NCBI RefSeq assembly: GCF_051903075.1
Contig: NZ_CP182422.1
Coordinates: forward strand, 5,952,001-6,016,000
Length of the DNA stretch: 64,000 nt
Direction: 5' to 3'
From: Embleya sp051903075
Lineage (GTDB): Bacteria; Actinomycetota; Actinomycetes; Streptomycetales; Streptomycetaceae
The translations under genes were made by a program, and so were the position numbers. Of the stretch, positions 43,432-52,348 are shown piece by piece; positions within the stretch are counted from its first letter, which is position 1; every line of letters begins with the position of its first letter. The notes under the pieces were generated by a model. The model ran no database searches, was not told the origin of the DNA, and saw only the letters and a list, made by a program, of their open reading frames with translations.

Positions 43432-44229
43432 TCAGTCCACCTCGGTATGGATGACGCGATAGGTACCGATGACCAGTGGAGTGAGCAGCCAGATGGCCAT
43501 CGTGGTGGCCAGCCTGGCCCACTCGACGCCGCTGATACCGGTGTCGTAGAGCGGGTCGAGAGCCGGGCCCGGGTTGACCCAGCGATTGACGGACTCCATC
43601 GCGGAGACGAGGCCGGCCAGGATCCCCAACACGCTCGGCACCATGAAGAAGGTGACGATCGCGAGCGGGGCGTTGAGGAACAGCACGCCGAACCCCACAC
43701 CCAGGGTGATGCTCAGGATCGCGGCGAGCAGCACCGAGGCGAGCATCGGGCCGGGGATGGACGAGTTGCCGGCGCCTCGGTCGGTAAAGCCGGCGACCCC
43801 CCGACCCAGCGTGGCGCACAGCAGCCCGAACACGACGCCGAACAGGGCCAGGATCACCCCGGCGGCGACCTTCGCACCGAGCACCCGACGTCGATCGGGG
43901 ACCAGGGCGAAGGTGGTCAGTGCCGTGCGCTGGGACCATTCGGAGGTCACGGCCAGGATCCCGACCACCGGGAACAACACCGCCACGCCGGCCTGCGAGG
44001 AGGTGAGGAACGACCCCCAGGTGCGGTCGTCGCGGGGCGCGGCGGTCAGGGTCACGACGACGAGGGCAACGGCGGCGAACGCGACCACGGCGAGCAGCCA
44101 ACGGCCCGCGCGGGTGTCGGTCATCTTGCGCAGCTCGACCTCGGTCAGCCGGAGCAGGGTCGGTGCGGCGACGGGCGCGGCGATGGTTGGGGTATCGGGT
44201 GCGGTAACGGGTGCGGCGGCGAAGGTCAC
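43432..44229 (-). CDS. ABC-2 type transporter permease
   Basis: This 265-aa permease begins with an Ala/Pro/Thr-rich tail and a short amphipathic segment (LRLTEVELRKMTDTRAGRW), then about six hydrophobic segments typical of ABC-2 exporters. GTG 44229 overlaps the ATPase stop by 4 bases, forming a two-gene export system. The cargo (drug, lipid or peptide) is unknown. Confidence 0.85.
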   Translation of the reverse strand: MTFAAAPVTAPDTPTIAAPVAAPTLLRLTEVELRKMTDTRAGRWLLAVVAFAAVALVVVTLTAAPRDDRTWGSFLTSSQAGVAVLFPVVGILAVTSEWSQRTALTTFALVPDRRRVLGAKVAAGVILALFGVVFGLLCATLGRGVAGFTDRGAGNSSIPGPMLASVLLAAILSITLGVGFGVLFLNAPLAIVTFFMVPSVLGILAGLVSAMESVNRWVNPGPALDPLYDTGISGVEWARLATTMAIWLLTPLVIGTYRVIHTEVD

Positions 44230-45137
44230 GACCCGGCCTCCTGCGGGGCGGAGCCGAGTCGGCTCAGGAACATCTCCTCGAGTCCTTCGTGTTCGGCGGG
44301 GCGCAGTTCGCGCAGTACGACGCCGGCACTCGCGGCGGCGCGGCCGACCGCCTCGGCCGAGGCGTCGACCAGGAAGGCGCCGGCCGGGTCGGCCGGGGCG
44401 GTCGGGTGGTGGGACAGGCCGGCCTCGGTGAGCGCGGCGTGCAGCGCGGCCGGGTCGAGGGCGGCCACCAGGGTGCCGGCCGGGGCGGTGAGGAGATCGC
44501 CCTTCGTGCCGTCGGCCACGACGCGGCCCTTGGCGATCATCACGATGCGATCCGCCACCGCCTCGATCTCGCGCAGTTGGTGCGAGGACAGCAGGACGGT
44601 GCCGCCGCGGTCGGCGAAGTCGCGGAGCAGGGTGCGCATTTGGAAGACCCCTTCGGGGTCCAGGCCGCTGGTGGGCTCGTCCAGGATCAGCACGGTGGGG
44701 TCGCCGAGCAGGGCCTGGGCGACGCCCAGCCGCTGACGCATCCCGAACGAATAGCCGCCGACCCGACGCCGCGCCGCGGGTCCGGACAGGCCGACCAGGG
44801 CGAGCAGTTCGCCGACGCGGGCCCGGTCCACGTCCAGGATGCGGGCACACAGGGCGAGCGTCTCGCGCCCGCTGCGCCCCGCGTGCTGGGCACTGGCGTC
44901 CAACAACACGCCGACGTGGCGCCCGGGATTGGCCAGTTGCCGATATGGGACACCGTGGATCGTCGCGCCCCCGCCGCTCGGCGGCGTGAGCCCGCAGATC
45001 ATCCGCATCGTGGTGGACTTCCCCGCCCCGTTGGGCCCCAGGAACCCGGTCACGGTCCCCGGCTCACACCGAAAGGAAACCCCATCGACGGCAACGTGTT
45101 CCCCGTAGCGCTTGGTCAATCGCTCAACACTGATCAT
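44226..45137 (-). CDS. ABC exporter ATP-binding protein
   Basis: This 303-aa DrrA/CcmA-type ATPase has Walker A FLGPNGAGKSTTMRMI, a signature near YSFGMRQRLGVAQALLG, Walker B TVLILDEPTSGLDPEG and H-loop SSHQLREIEAV. A C-terminal regulatory extension of about 90 residues follows. ATG 45137 (MISVERLTKRYG) is the natural start; the frame upstream is not gene-like. It works with the downstream permease. Confidence 0.92.
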   Translation of the reverse strand: MISVERLTKRYGEHVAVDGVSFRCEPGTVTGFLGPNGAGKSTTMRMICGLTPPSGGGATIHGVPYRQLANPGRHVGVLLDASAQHAGRSGRETLALCARILDVDRARVGELLALVGLSGPAARRRVGGYSFGMRQRLGVAQALLGDPTVLILDEPTSGLDPEGVFQMRTLLRDFADRGGTVLLSSHQLREIEAVADRIVMIAKGRVVADGTKGDLLTAPAGTLVAALDPAALHAALTEAGLSHHPTAPADPAGAFLVDASAEAVGRAAASAGVVLRELRPAEHEGLEEMFLSRLGSAPQEAGS

Positions 45138-45495
45138 GCCCCCAGCCTGACCACCCCAGACGGCCCCCACAGCGCCCAACGGTCCACACTCGCCGGCCTT
45201 GGTCTACACCTCACCCAACCAAGGACACACCGGAAACTGCTGGATGGCGCGGTCGGTTGCGCCGGTGGGGCGGGGGAGGGGGAGGCATGAAGGAAGGGCG
45301 TGACCAGAAGACCTCGAGAGCGCGAGCTCAGGGCGGCCTGAAGCGGGGCGCGGGCGCTGAGCGGCCGGGGTCCACGGGCGAGAGGCGGCGTTGCCCCGGG
45401 GGAAGGGCGCCGGCGGTAGCGGTAGCGGTAGCGGCAGGCTGGGCGGGCGGCCGGGTCGAGCGCCGTGGGATGCGTCCCCGAGCGGGTGGGGCGTT
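45138..45495. other. intergenic, leader of the repeat array
   Basis: No gene supported in these 358 bp. The promoter of the leftward exporter must lie near 45140-45240. Short GGTAGC triplet-like runs occur at 45416-45435 just before the first 208-bp unit. Confidence 0.4.
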
Positions 45496-46755
45496 TCCGG
45501 CGGGCGTTGCGCTGTTGGTTGCGGGTGGCGGGTCCGGGGGCTGGTCAGAGTCGGTGATGGGCCGCCGCCGGCGTGCGGGGCTCCGAGACCTGGGGTTTCC
45601 GGCGAGGCGGGCGCGTTGGTCGGCGAAAACCGGCCGGCAGCGGGCGAGCGGGTGGGTAGCCGGGTTGAGTCCGCCGGGGCACCTTTCCGAGTGGGTCGGG
45701 TGCTTTCGGCTGGGGTTGCGTCTTTGGTTGCGGGTGGCTGGTGCGGGGTTGGTCAGAGTCGGTGATGGGCCGCCGCCGGCGTGCGGGGCTCCAAGACTCG
45801 AAGCTCCCGACGAGACGGGCGTGTTGCTCGGCGAAAAAGCGGCTTGCAGCGGCGGGCAGGGAGGGTGGTCGGGTCGAGTCGTCCGGGTGGCCTTCTCGGG
45901 TGAGTCGGGCGTTTCCGGCGCCTGTTGCGTCTTTGGTTGCGGGTGGCCGGTCCGGGGTTGGTCAGAGTCGACGATGCGCCGCCGCCAGCGTGCGGGGCTC
46001 CGAGACCCGGGGCTTCCGACGAGGCGGGCGCGTTGGTCGGCGAAAACCGGCCGGCAGCGAGGGAGCGGGAGGGCAGCCGGGTTGACCCGCCGGAGTGCCT
46101 TTCCGAGTGGGTCGAGTGCTTTCGGCCGGGGTTGCGCCATGGGTTGCGGATGGCTGGTGCGGGGCTGGTCTGAGTCGGTGGTGGGCCGCCGCCAGCGTGC
46201 GGGGCTCCGAGACCCGGGGCTTCCGACGAGGCGGGCGCGTTGGTCGGTGGAAACCGGCTGGCAGCAGCGGGCGGGGAAGGAGGGGGCTCGGGTCGAGTCC
46301 GCCGGGGCCTTTCCCGAGTGGGTTGCGTGTCTTGGCGAGAGTCGTTCTTGTGGTTGCGGGTGGCTGGTCCGGGCTGGTCAGAGTCGACGATGGGCCGCCG
46401 CCAGCGTGCGGGGCTCCAAGACTCGAAGCTCCCGACGAGACGGGCGTGTTGCCCGGCGAAAACCGGCTGGCAGCGGCGGGCAGAGAGGGTGCTCGGGTCA
46501 GGTCTGCCGGGGCGCCTGCCCGAGTGGGTCGGCTGGTTTCCGGCAGGCGTTGCGCTTTTGGTTGCGGGTGGCTGGTGTGGGGCGGGTTTGAGTCGGTGGT
46601 GGGCCGTCGCCAGCGTGCGGGGCTCCGAGTCCCGAAGCTCTCGACGAGGCACACGTGTTGGTCGGCGGAAAACCGGCCGGCAGCGGGGGCTGAGAGGGCG
46701 CTCGGGTCGAGTTCGCCGGGGAGCGTTCCCGAGTGGGCCGGGGTGGTTGGGGGGT
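45496..46755 (+). repeat. six direct copies of a diverged ~208-bp repeat unit
   Basis: The core GTGCGGGGCTCC recurs at 45573, 45781, 45990, 46197, 46406 and 46615, spacings of 208, 209, 207, 209 and 209 bp. Similarity covers most of each unit: GGTTGCGGGTGGCTGG, then a GGTCAGAGTCG/GGGCCGCCGCC block, the core, and GGTCGGCGAAAACCGGCC, which can form a 6-bp stem with a CGAAAA loop. Two subtypes can be seen: CTCCGAGACCCGGGGC (units 1, 3, 4, 6) and CTCCAAGACTCGAAGC (units 2, 5). Spacing not divisible by three moves the frame each time, so long frames here are not genes. Confidence 0.9.
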
Positions 46756-47154
46756 TTGGACAGGGTTGGGGTTCGGAACCGGATCGCGGTGCGTGGTTTC
46801 GGGCTTTGAGCGCCCGTGACCTGCGGTTTTGCGGGGGCGGGGGGCACAGTCGGGCGTCGAGTGCCGGTTTCGTGCGCTCCGACCCCTCGACGTCGGTGTG
46901 GGGCCGAAACTGCTCAGTGGGGGTCGACTTCGCGTGCTGCGCCCTCACAAAGGCCGTCGAGGAGACCGAAAGTGCCCGGTGGAGGTCGAAACCGGATCCC
47001 GAGGCACCAGCAAACCACTCCCAGCAACGCTGACCTGCGGTTTTCTCTCACTCAAGGGCTGCGGCACCCCCACGGGATCCGGTTTTGTGAACCGACGCCA
47101 CCCACCGCCCATCGAAATTACCCGACCCACCCGGGACGCCTCCCCGTAGACCTG
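46756..47154. repeat. central segment of the inverted array with its own 213-214 bp repeat
   Basis: Two motifs recur here: AACCGGATC at 46777 and 46990 (213 bp) and TGACCTGCGGTTTT at 46817 and 47031 (214 bp), so the centre may hold about two copies of a different, more diverged unit. No gene is supported. It is the hinge between the forward and inverted arms. Confidence 0.6.
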
Positions 47155-48180
47155 ACCCGAGCCCCCTCCCCCGCCGCTGCCAGCCGGTTTTCGCCGACCA
47201 ACACGCCGGCCTCGCCGGGAGCTTCAGGTCTTGGAGCCCCGCGCGCTGGCGGCGGCCCACCACCGACTCTGACCAGCCCCGCACCAGCCACCCGCAACCA
47301 AAGACGCAACATGCGCCGGAACCGCCCGACTCACTCGAAAAGGCCACCCGGAGGACTCGACCCAACCGCCCTCCCTGCCCGCCGCTACCGGCCCGGTTTT
47401 CGCCGACCAACCCACCTATCTCGTCGGGAGCCCCCGCCTTGGAGCCCCGCACGCCGGCGGCGGCCGACCGCCCGACTCTGACCAGCCCCGGACCAGCCCT
47501 CCGCAACCACAAGCGCGACTCTCGCCGAAGGCACGCGACCCACTCGGGAAGGCCCCCGGGGAACCCGACCGGACCATCCACCCGCTCCCTCGCTGCCGGC
47601 CGGTTTTTTGCTGAGCAACAGACCTGTCTCGCCGGGAGCGTCGAGTCTCGGAGCCCCGCACGCCGGCGGCGGCCCATCGCCGACTCTGGCCGACCCCGGA
47701 CCAGCCACCCGCAGCCACAAGCGCACCGCCCGTCGGGAACGCCCGGCCCTCTCGGGAAGGTTCCTTGGCGGACTCGACCCGAGCCCCTCCCTGCCCGCTG
47801 CTGCCGGCCGGTTTTTTGCTGAGCAACAGACCTGTCTCGCCGGGAGCGTCGAGTCTCGGAGCCCCGCACGCCGGCGGCGGCCCACCATCGACTCTGGCCG
47901 ACCCCGGACCAGCCACGCGCAGCCACAAGCGCACCGCCCGTCGAGAGCGCCCGGCCCACTCGGGAAGGTCGGCCGGAGTACTCGACCCGACCACCCACTC
48001 CGCCCCCGCTGCCGGCCGGTTTTTGCCAAGCAATGCACTCGCCTCATCGGAAGCCTCAGTCTTGGAGCCCCGCACGCCGGCGGCGGCCCATCACCGACTC
48101 TGACCGGCCCCGGACCAGCCACCCGCAACCACAAGCGCAACGCACGCCGGAAATCACCCGACCCACCCAGGGAGACCCCC
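47155..48180 (-). repeat. five inverted copies of the same ~208-bp unit
   Basis: The reverse complement of the core (GGAGCCCCGCAC or a near match) occurs at 47233, 47441, 47650, 47858 and 48064, spacings of 208, 209, 208 and 206 bp. The full unit is recognisable in reverse (GGTTTTCGCCGACC, then GGCGGCGGCCCA, then CCAGCCACCCGCAACC). Copies at 47650 and 47858 are nearly identical over more than 100 bp, suggesting recent duplication or gene conversion. Together with the left arm it makes a mirror array centred near 46.93 kb. Confidence 0.9.
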
Positions 48181-48245
48181 GGAGAACCCGACCCGACCCG
48201 ACCGACCACCCGCCCGCCCGCCCACCCCGCCCCGCGCCCGCTGCG

Positions 48246-48917
48246 CTACGTGTCGTTCGATGCGTCGTGTACCAGCAGCGCGATCTGTACGCGGTTGTTG
48301 AGGTCCAGCTTGGTGAGTAGTCGGGAGACGTACGCCTTGACCGTGGCGATGCTGATGGAGAGTTCCTTGCCGATTTCGGCGTTCGTGTGGCCCTTGCCGA
48401 CCAGCGTGGCCACGGCGCGTTCGCCGTCGCTCAGGTGGGCGAGGGCGGATTGGGCTCGGGCTCGGCGGGGGTCGATGGTCGTTGCGGCGACGTAGGTCAT
48501 CATGCGGCGCAGCACGTCGGGGGAGAGCATCGGTTCGCCGGCTGCGACGCGACGGATGGCCTCGACGATGTCCGGCGGAGGGGTGTGTTTGAGCAGGAAG
48601 CCGCCGGCGCCGGCCCGCATCGCCTTGAGGATGTGGTCGTCGGTGTCGAAGGTCGTCATCACGATCACCTCCGGCGCCTCGGGGCGGGCCCGTAGGGTCG
48701 CGGTGGCGGCCAGGCCGTCCACGCGGGGCATCCGGATGTCCATCAGCACCACGTCGGGCCGGTGTTCGTCGACCGCGCCGAGTACGTCGGCGCCGTCGGA
48801 CACCTCGCCGACGACGCGGATGTCCGGCAGCCCGGACAACATCATGGACAGTCCGGCCCGAACCAGCGCGTCGTCGTCGACGACGAGGACCCGGACACAG
48901 CCGTCGGTGCTTTTCAC
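48246..48917 (-). CDS. NarL-family response regulator
   Basis: This 223-aa protein has a receiver domain (VRVLVVDDDALVRAG; phospho-acceptor Asp in DVVLMDIRMPRVDG; Lys in GGFLLKHTPP) and a C-terminal LuxR HTH (LSDGERAVATLVGKGHTNAE, then SIATVKAYVSRLLTKL). GTG 48917 overlaps the kinase stop by 4 bases. It is encoded right beside the repeat array, about 70 bp from its last unit. Confidence 0.93.
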   Translation of the reverse strand: MKSTDGCVRVLVVDDDALVRAGLSMMLSGLPDIRVVGEVSDGADVLGAVDEHRPDVVLMDIRMPRVDGLAATATLRARPEAPEVIVMTTFDTDDHILKAMRAGAGGFLLKHTPPPDIVEAIRRVAAGEPMLSPDVLRRMMTYVAATTIDPRRARAQSALAHLSDGERAVATLVGKGHTNAEIGKELSISIATVKAYVSRLLTKLDLNNRVQIALLVHDASNDT

Positions 48918-50125
48918 TTGGCCAACGGTAGCCACACGCGCAGGCTGAAGTCGCCGTCGGCGGTGGGGCCGTGGTCGAGGCGGCCGCCGACCAGGGCGAC
49001 GCGTTCGCGCAGGCCGATCAGGCCGGCGCCCGCGCCGGGGATGGCGGTGGGGCGGTGGCCGTGGGGGAGGCGGTTGACCACCTCGATGGCGAGGCCGTCG
49101 TCGGGGGCGGGGGCGACGAGGACCCGGACCCGGGCGCCGGGGGCGTGTTTGCGGGCGTTGGTCAGCCCCTCCTGGACGATCCGGTACGCGTGTCGGCCGG
49201 TGCGTCCCGATACCGACGGCAGGTCGGCCAGGTCCAGAGCCACGGTCGCGCCGGCCAGTCGCGATTCCTCGATCAGCGCGGGCAGGTCGTTCAGCACGGG
49301 CTGGGGCCGCTCGGGCTCGCCGTCGCCGTCGTCGTCGGGGTGGGCCCGCAGGACGCCGATCACCTCGCGCAGGTCCTCCAGCGCCTCGAACGCGCATTGG
49401 CGGATCACCTCGGCGGCGCGGGCCTCCTCCGGCGAGGCGCCGGCCCGGTACTCCAGCGCGCCCGCGTGGATCGCGAGCAGCGAGATCCGATGCGCGAGCA
49501 CGTCGTGCATCTCCCGGGCCAGCCGCTCGCGTTCGAGGTGGCGGGCCTCCTCCACGCGCAGCCGCTGGCCCTCCTCGGCCTGCCGGGCCCGCTCGCGCCA
49601 GGACGCGGTCAATTCGTGCTGGGAACGGATCAGCATGCCGGTGGCCACGGCCGTGGTGATCAGCAGCGTCATGGCCAGGACCGACGTCCAGTAGGCGCGG
49701 GCCGATTCGGCGCCCACCCAGAACGTGCCGGTGATGAGCGTGAGGTCCAGGACGACGACGGACGCGACGACCCGCCAGGGCCGGTGGATCGCCAGGCCGA
49801 GCAGGGCCACCGGCGCGGATCCGGTGAGCGCGGCCGAGAAGAAGCCGACGAGTATCCAGGTCACCGCGAGCCCGGTCGGTCGGCTGCGGCGCAGCAACAG
49901 CATGGCCACGAACATGACGCCGCCGAGGATGATCTCGACCGGGACGTTCGGCGGGTTGGCCTCCTGGAGGGCGGTTGCGAGGATCAGCGAGCCGAGTCCG
50001 AGGGCGCCGAGCGCGTAGCCGAGGTCGACGTTCCATTCCCGGCGGGTGCGTTGCGGGACGAGGCCGCGGACGAGACCGGTAGGGGGCGCGCCGGGGACGG
50101 TTCGGCTGTCGTGGCTCGTGATCAC
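48914..50125 (-). CDS. NarL-type sensor histidine kinase
   Basis: This 403-aa protein has about five N-terminal membrane segments (residues about 35-165) and little extracellular loop. The HisKA_3 dimerisation domain has the phospho-His in LAREMHDVLAHRISLL, and the HATPase ends GAGLIGLRERVALVGGRL. It lacks a large sensor domain, so it probably senses membrane or envelope stress. GTG 50125 is the start. It is coupled to the response regulator. Confidence 0.92.
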   Translation of the reverse strand: MITSHDSRTVPGAPPTGLVRGLVPQRTRREWNVDLGYALGALGLGSLILATALQEANPPNVPVEIILGGVMFVAMLLLRRSRPTGLAVTWILVGFFSAALTGSAPVALLGLAIHRPWRVVASVVVLDLTLITGTFWVGAESARAYWTSVLAMTLLITTAVATGMLIRSQHELTASWRERARQAEEGQRLRVEEARHLERERLAREMHDVLAHRISLLAIHAGALEYRAGASPEEARAAEVIRQCAFEALEDLREVIGVLRAHPDDDGDGEPERPQPVLNDLPALIEESRLAGATVALDLADLPSVSGRTGRHAYRIVQEGLTNARKHAPGARVRVLVAPAPDDGLAIEVVNRLPHGHRPTAIPGAGAGLIGLRERVALVGGRLDHGPTADGDFSLRVWLPLAK

Positions 50126-50219
50126 ACTCCAGCCTAGGCAGCGCCGTCGGTGTTCCGGCAGTGACCGGGAGTCGACGCCGCCATCGACTTTGGTCGGCAG
50201 TTCGCCCGCCGTCGGGCCG

Positions 50220-51707
50220 CTACCGCCCCGCCTCCACCCGATCCGGCTCCACCACCGTCGGCGCCCCCCGTACGCTTCGCCGCGCCCCCGGGATCGACCA
50301 CGCCAGCACGGCCGCGAGGAGGCAACCAGCCCCGAGCATGCCGAAGCAGACCAGGTAGCCCGTCAACCCCGGCGCGTGGGCGATGCCCGCCGCCCGGGCC
50401 GTGGCCACGCCTGCCGGGCTCGCGCTCAGGATCGCGCCGAGTACCGCCGTCCCGGTCGCGCCGCCGACCGTGCGCAGCACCGCGTTCATTCCGTTGGCCA
50501 CCCCGGTCATGTCCGCCGGCACGTGGTCGTTGATCAGCGCCGGCATCGCCGAGAAGGCCAGTCCCAGGCCGAACCCGAACAGCACGCCGACCATCGAGAA
50601 CGCCCACCAGTGCCCGTGCAGCGGCAGCAGGAGGGCGAACGCCGTGCCGCTGAGCACCGGCCCCAGGACCAGCGCCGGTTTGGGGCCGTGGCGATTGGTC
50701 ATCCGGGCGGCGACCGGCGCGGCGGCCAGGTTGCCGAGGGTGCCCGGGAGCATGATCAGGCCCGCGATCAGTACCGACTTGCCGAAGCCGTAGCCGAGCG
50801 CCGACGGCGCCTGGATGAACGGCGGGAACAGCAGCGACGAGCCGTACATCGCCATGCCCGTGAAGATCCCGGACAGGTTGGCCAGCAGGACCGGACGGCG
50901 GGCCATCACCCGCAGGTCGACCAGGGGTTCGGGGTGGTGCAGGGCCCAGCCGATCCAGGCGGCGAAGAGCAGTACGGCCAGAGTCAGCCCGCCGACGACC
51001 AGCGGATCGCCCCACCCGGATCGGCTGCCCGTACTGACCGCGGCGAGCAGCGCGGCCAGCCAGCCGGACAGGGTCAGCGCACCGATCAGGTCCACGTGAC
51101 CCTGCCGCCGCTCGGCGGTGTCCGGCACGACGCGCCACACCATGACCATGGACAGCAGCGCGACCAGCGCGGAGAGCCAGAACAGCAGGTGGTAGTCCCA
51201 GCGGTCGGCGATCAGCCCGGTGCTGACCGAGCCGAAGGTGGCGCCGACGCTGATCGTGGCGCCGATGGTGGCGATGCTGCCGGCGGAGCGTTCCTTGGGG
51301 AACTCGTCGCGGACCACGCTGAGCGCGAGCGGGACCACGCCGCCGCCCATGCCCTGGAGTACGCGCCCGGCGATCAGCATCACGTAGGAGGTGGTGCACG
51401 CGGCCAGGATCGAGCCGAGCGCGACCGCGGCCAGCGCGTACAGGAGGAAACGTTTGCGCCCGCGCAGGTCGCCGAGCCGGCCGAGCAGCGGGGTGGCCAC
51501 GGCCGAGGCGAGCAGGTTGCCGGTGAGCACCCAGGCGATGGCCGAGCTGGAGACGCCGAGCCGGTTCTGCAGTTGGGGCAGGATCGGCGAGACCACGGTC
51601 TGCATGACCGCCATCGTGGTCGCGGCGAAGGACAGGGCGACCAGGATCGTGGTCGGGCCGTGGCGTTTGGTCGATGTGCGCCCGGCCCCCTTCGGATCGG
51701 TGCTCAT
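50220..51707 (-). CDS. MFS drug exporter, DHA2 family
   Basis: This 495-aa, 14-segment exporter has AIAWVLTGNLLASAVATPLL and GRLGDLRGRKRFLL (motif A) near the start, and GGGVVPLALSVVRDEFP. Its start overlaps the stop of the SnoaL-like gene. The two form an operon whose promoter carries a strong palindrome, so a drug-responsive repressor is expected, although none is encoded here. Confidence 0.9.
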   Translation of the reverse strand: MSTDPKGAGRTSTKRHGPTTILVALSFAATTMAVMQTVVSPILPQLQNRLGVSSSAIAWVLTGNLLASAVATPLLGRLGDLRGRKRFLLYALAAVALGSILAACTTSYVMLIAGRVLQGMGGGVVPLALSVVRDEFPKERSAGSIATIGATISVGATFGSVSTGLIADRWDYHLLFWLSALVALLSMVMVWRVVPDTAERRQGHVDLIGALTLSGWLAALLAAVSTGSRSGWGDPLVVGGLTLAVLLFAAWIGWALHHPEPLVDLRVMARRPVLLANLSGIFTGMAMYGSSLLFPPFIQAPSALGYGFGKSVLIAGLIMLPGTLGNLAAAPVAARMTNRHGPKPALVLGPVLSGTAFALLLPLHGHWWAFSMVGVLFGFGLGLAFSAMPALINDHVPADMTGVANGMNAVLRTVGGATGTAVLGAILSASPAGVATARAAGIAHAPGLTGYLVCFGMLGAGCLLAAVLAWSIPGARRSVRGAPTVVEPDRVEAGR

Positions 51708-52189
51708 GCCGTCAGCGGCCGGTCCTCGACCCAGTCACAGTGCAGGGTGCGGGTCTCGATGCGCCAGCCCTCGTCGGTGCGCACGAACGTGTCCAGGTAG
51801 CGGATGGACATCACCCGGTCGCGGCGCACGCCGTCCGACTCGTAGATGTGGTGCGCGGTGCAGTACGTCTCGCCGTCGGCGCGGTTGCCGTCGGGGGTGA
51901 AGGTGATCAGCTGATTGGCGATCAGGTGGGTGGTGACCAGGTAGCGGTCCAGGCTCGCCAGCGCCCGGGCGATCTCGGCGCGGCCGGCGCGTACCGCGGG
52001 GGGTTCGGTGGATCCGGGGTCGCGGTGGATCACCAGGCGGCCCTCGGGGGTGAACATCGAAGCGACGAGGTCGGGCTTGCGGCGGTCCGCGCCGTGTGCA
52101 TAGATCTGCACCACATTGCGGAGTTCGCTGCGATCGCGCAGTCGGCTCGGCGTGTGCGCAGCGGGCGAATCCGCCTCGTCGTCGTGCAT
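51704..52189 (-). CDS. SnoaL/NTF2-like fold protein
   Basis: This 161-aa protein of the NTF2-like superfamily has RSELRNVVQIYAHGADRRKPD, SMFTPEGRLVIHRDPG, VTTHLIANQLITF, and GWRIETRTLHCDWV at the end. It resembles SnoaL_4-type hydrolases or isomerases used in steroid or polyketide metabolism, but catalytic residues are not assigned. ATG 52189 has AAAGGG 5 nt upstream; longer starts (52195, 52246) lack this. It is first in an operon with the MFS exporter. Confidence 0.8.
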   Translation of the reverse strand: MHDDEADSPAAHTPSRLRDRSELRNVVQIYAHGADRRKPDLVASMFTPEGRLVIHRDPGSTEPPAVRAGRAEIARALASLDRYLVTTHLIANQLITFTPDGNRADGETYCTAHHIYESDGVRRDRVMSIRYLDTFVRTDEGWRIETRTLHCDWVEDRPLTA

Positions 52190-52252
52190 GTCCACCCTTT
52201 CGGCAACCGTGTTCGCATGCTGGCAGCAGTTGGATGACACACGCAAGTTAAT

Positions 52253-52267
52253 CTGACGTTGCGTCAG
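52253..52267. promoter_or_regulatory. palindromic operator (TetR-type) before snoaL-MFS
   Basis: CTGACGTTGCGTCAG, a 6-bp perfect inverted repeat with 3-nt centre, is extended outward by TAA on the left and TTA on the right. It lies about 65 bp upstream of the SnoaL-like start. This is the form of TetR-family operators controlling exporter operons. Confidence 0.65.
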
Positions 52268-52348
52268 TTACACTCCCCGCGCCATCGCACCACGTCGCGG
52301 CGGTACGCCGGCCCCGAATCCCCGGAATCCCCCGACTCCCGGCCCGCC

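Noticed and set aside
45496..48180. CRISPR array or integron cassette array.
   Set aside because: Similarity extends through most of each 208-bp unit with no short repeat/unique spacer pattern; there are no cas genes, integrase or attC-like short palindromes flanking coding cassettes.
45287..48209. Several 200-440-codon open frames on both strands across 45.3-48.2 kb.
   Set aside because: They run through the 208-bp repeats, whose spacing shifts the frame between copies; the same DNA is read in different frames, so none is a protein repeat.
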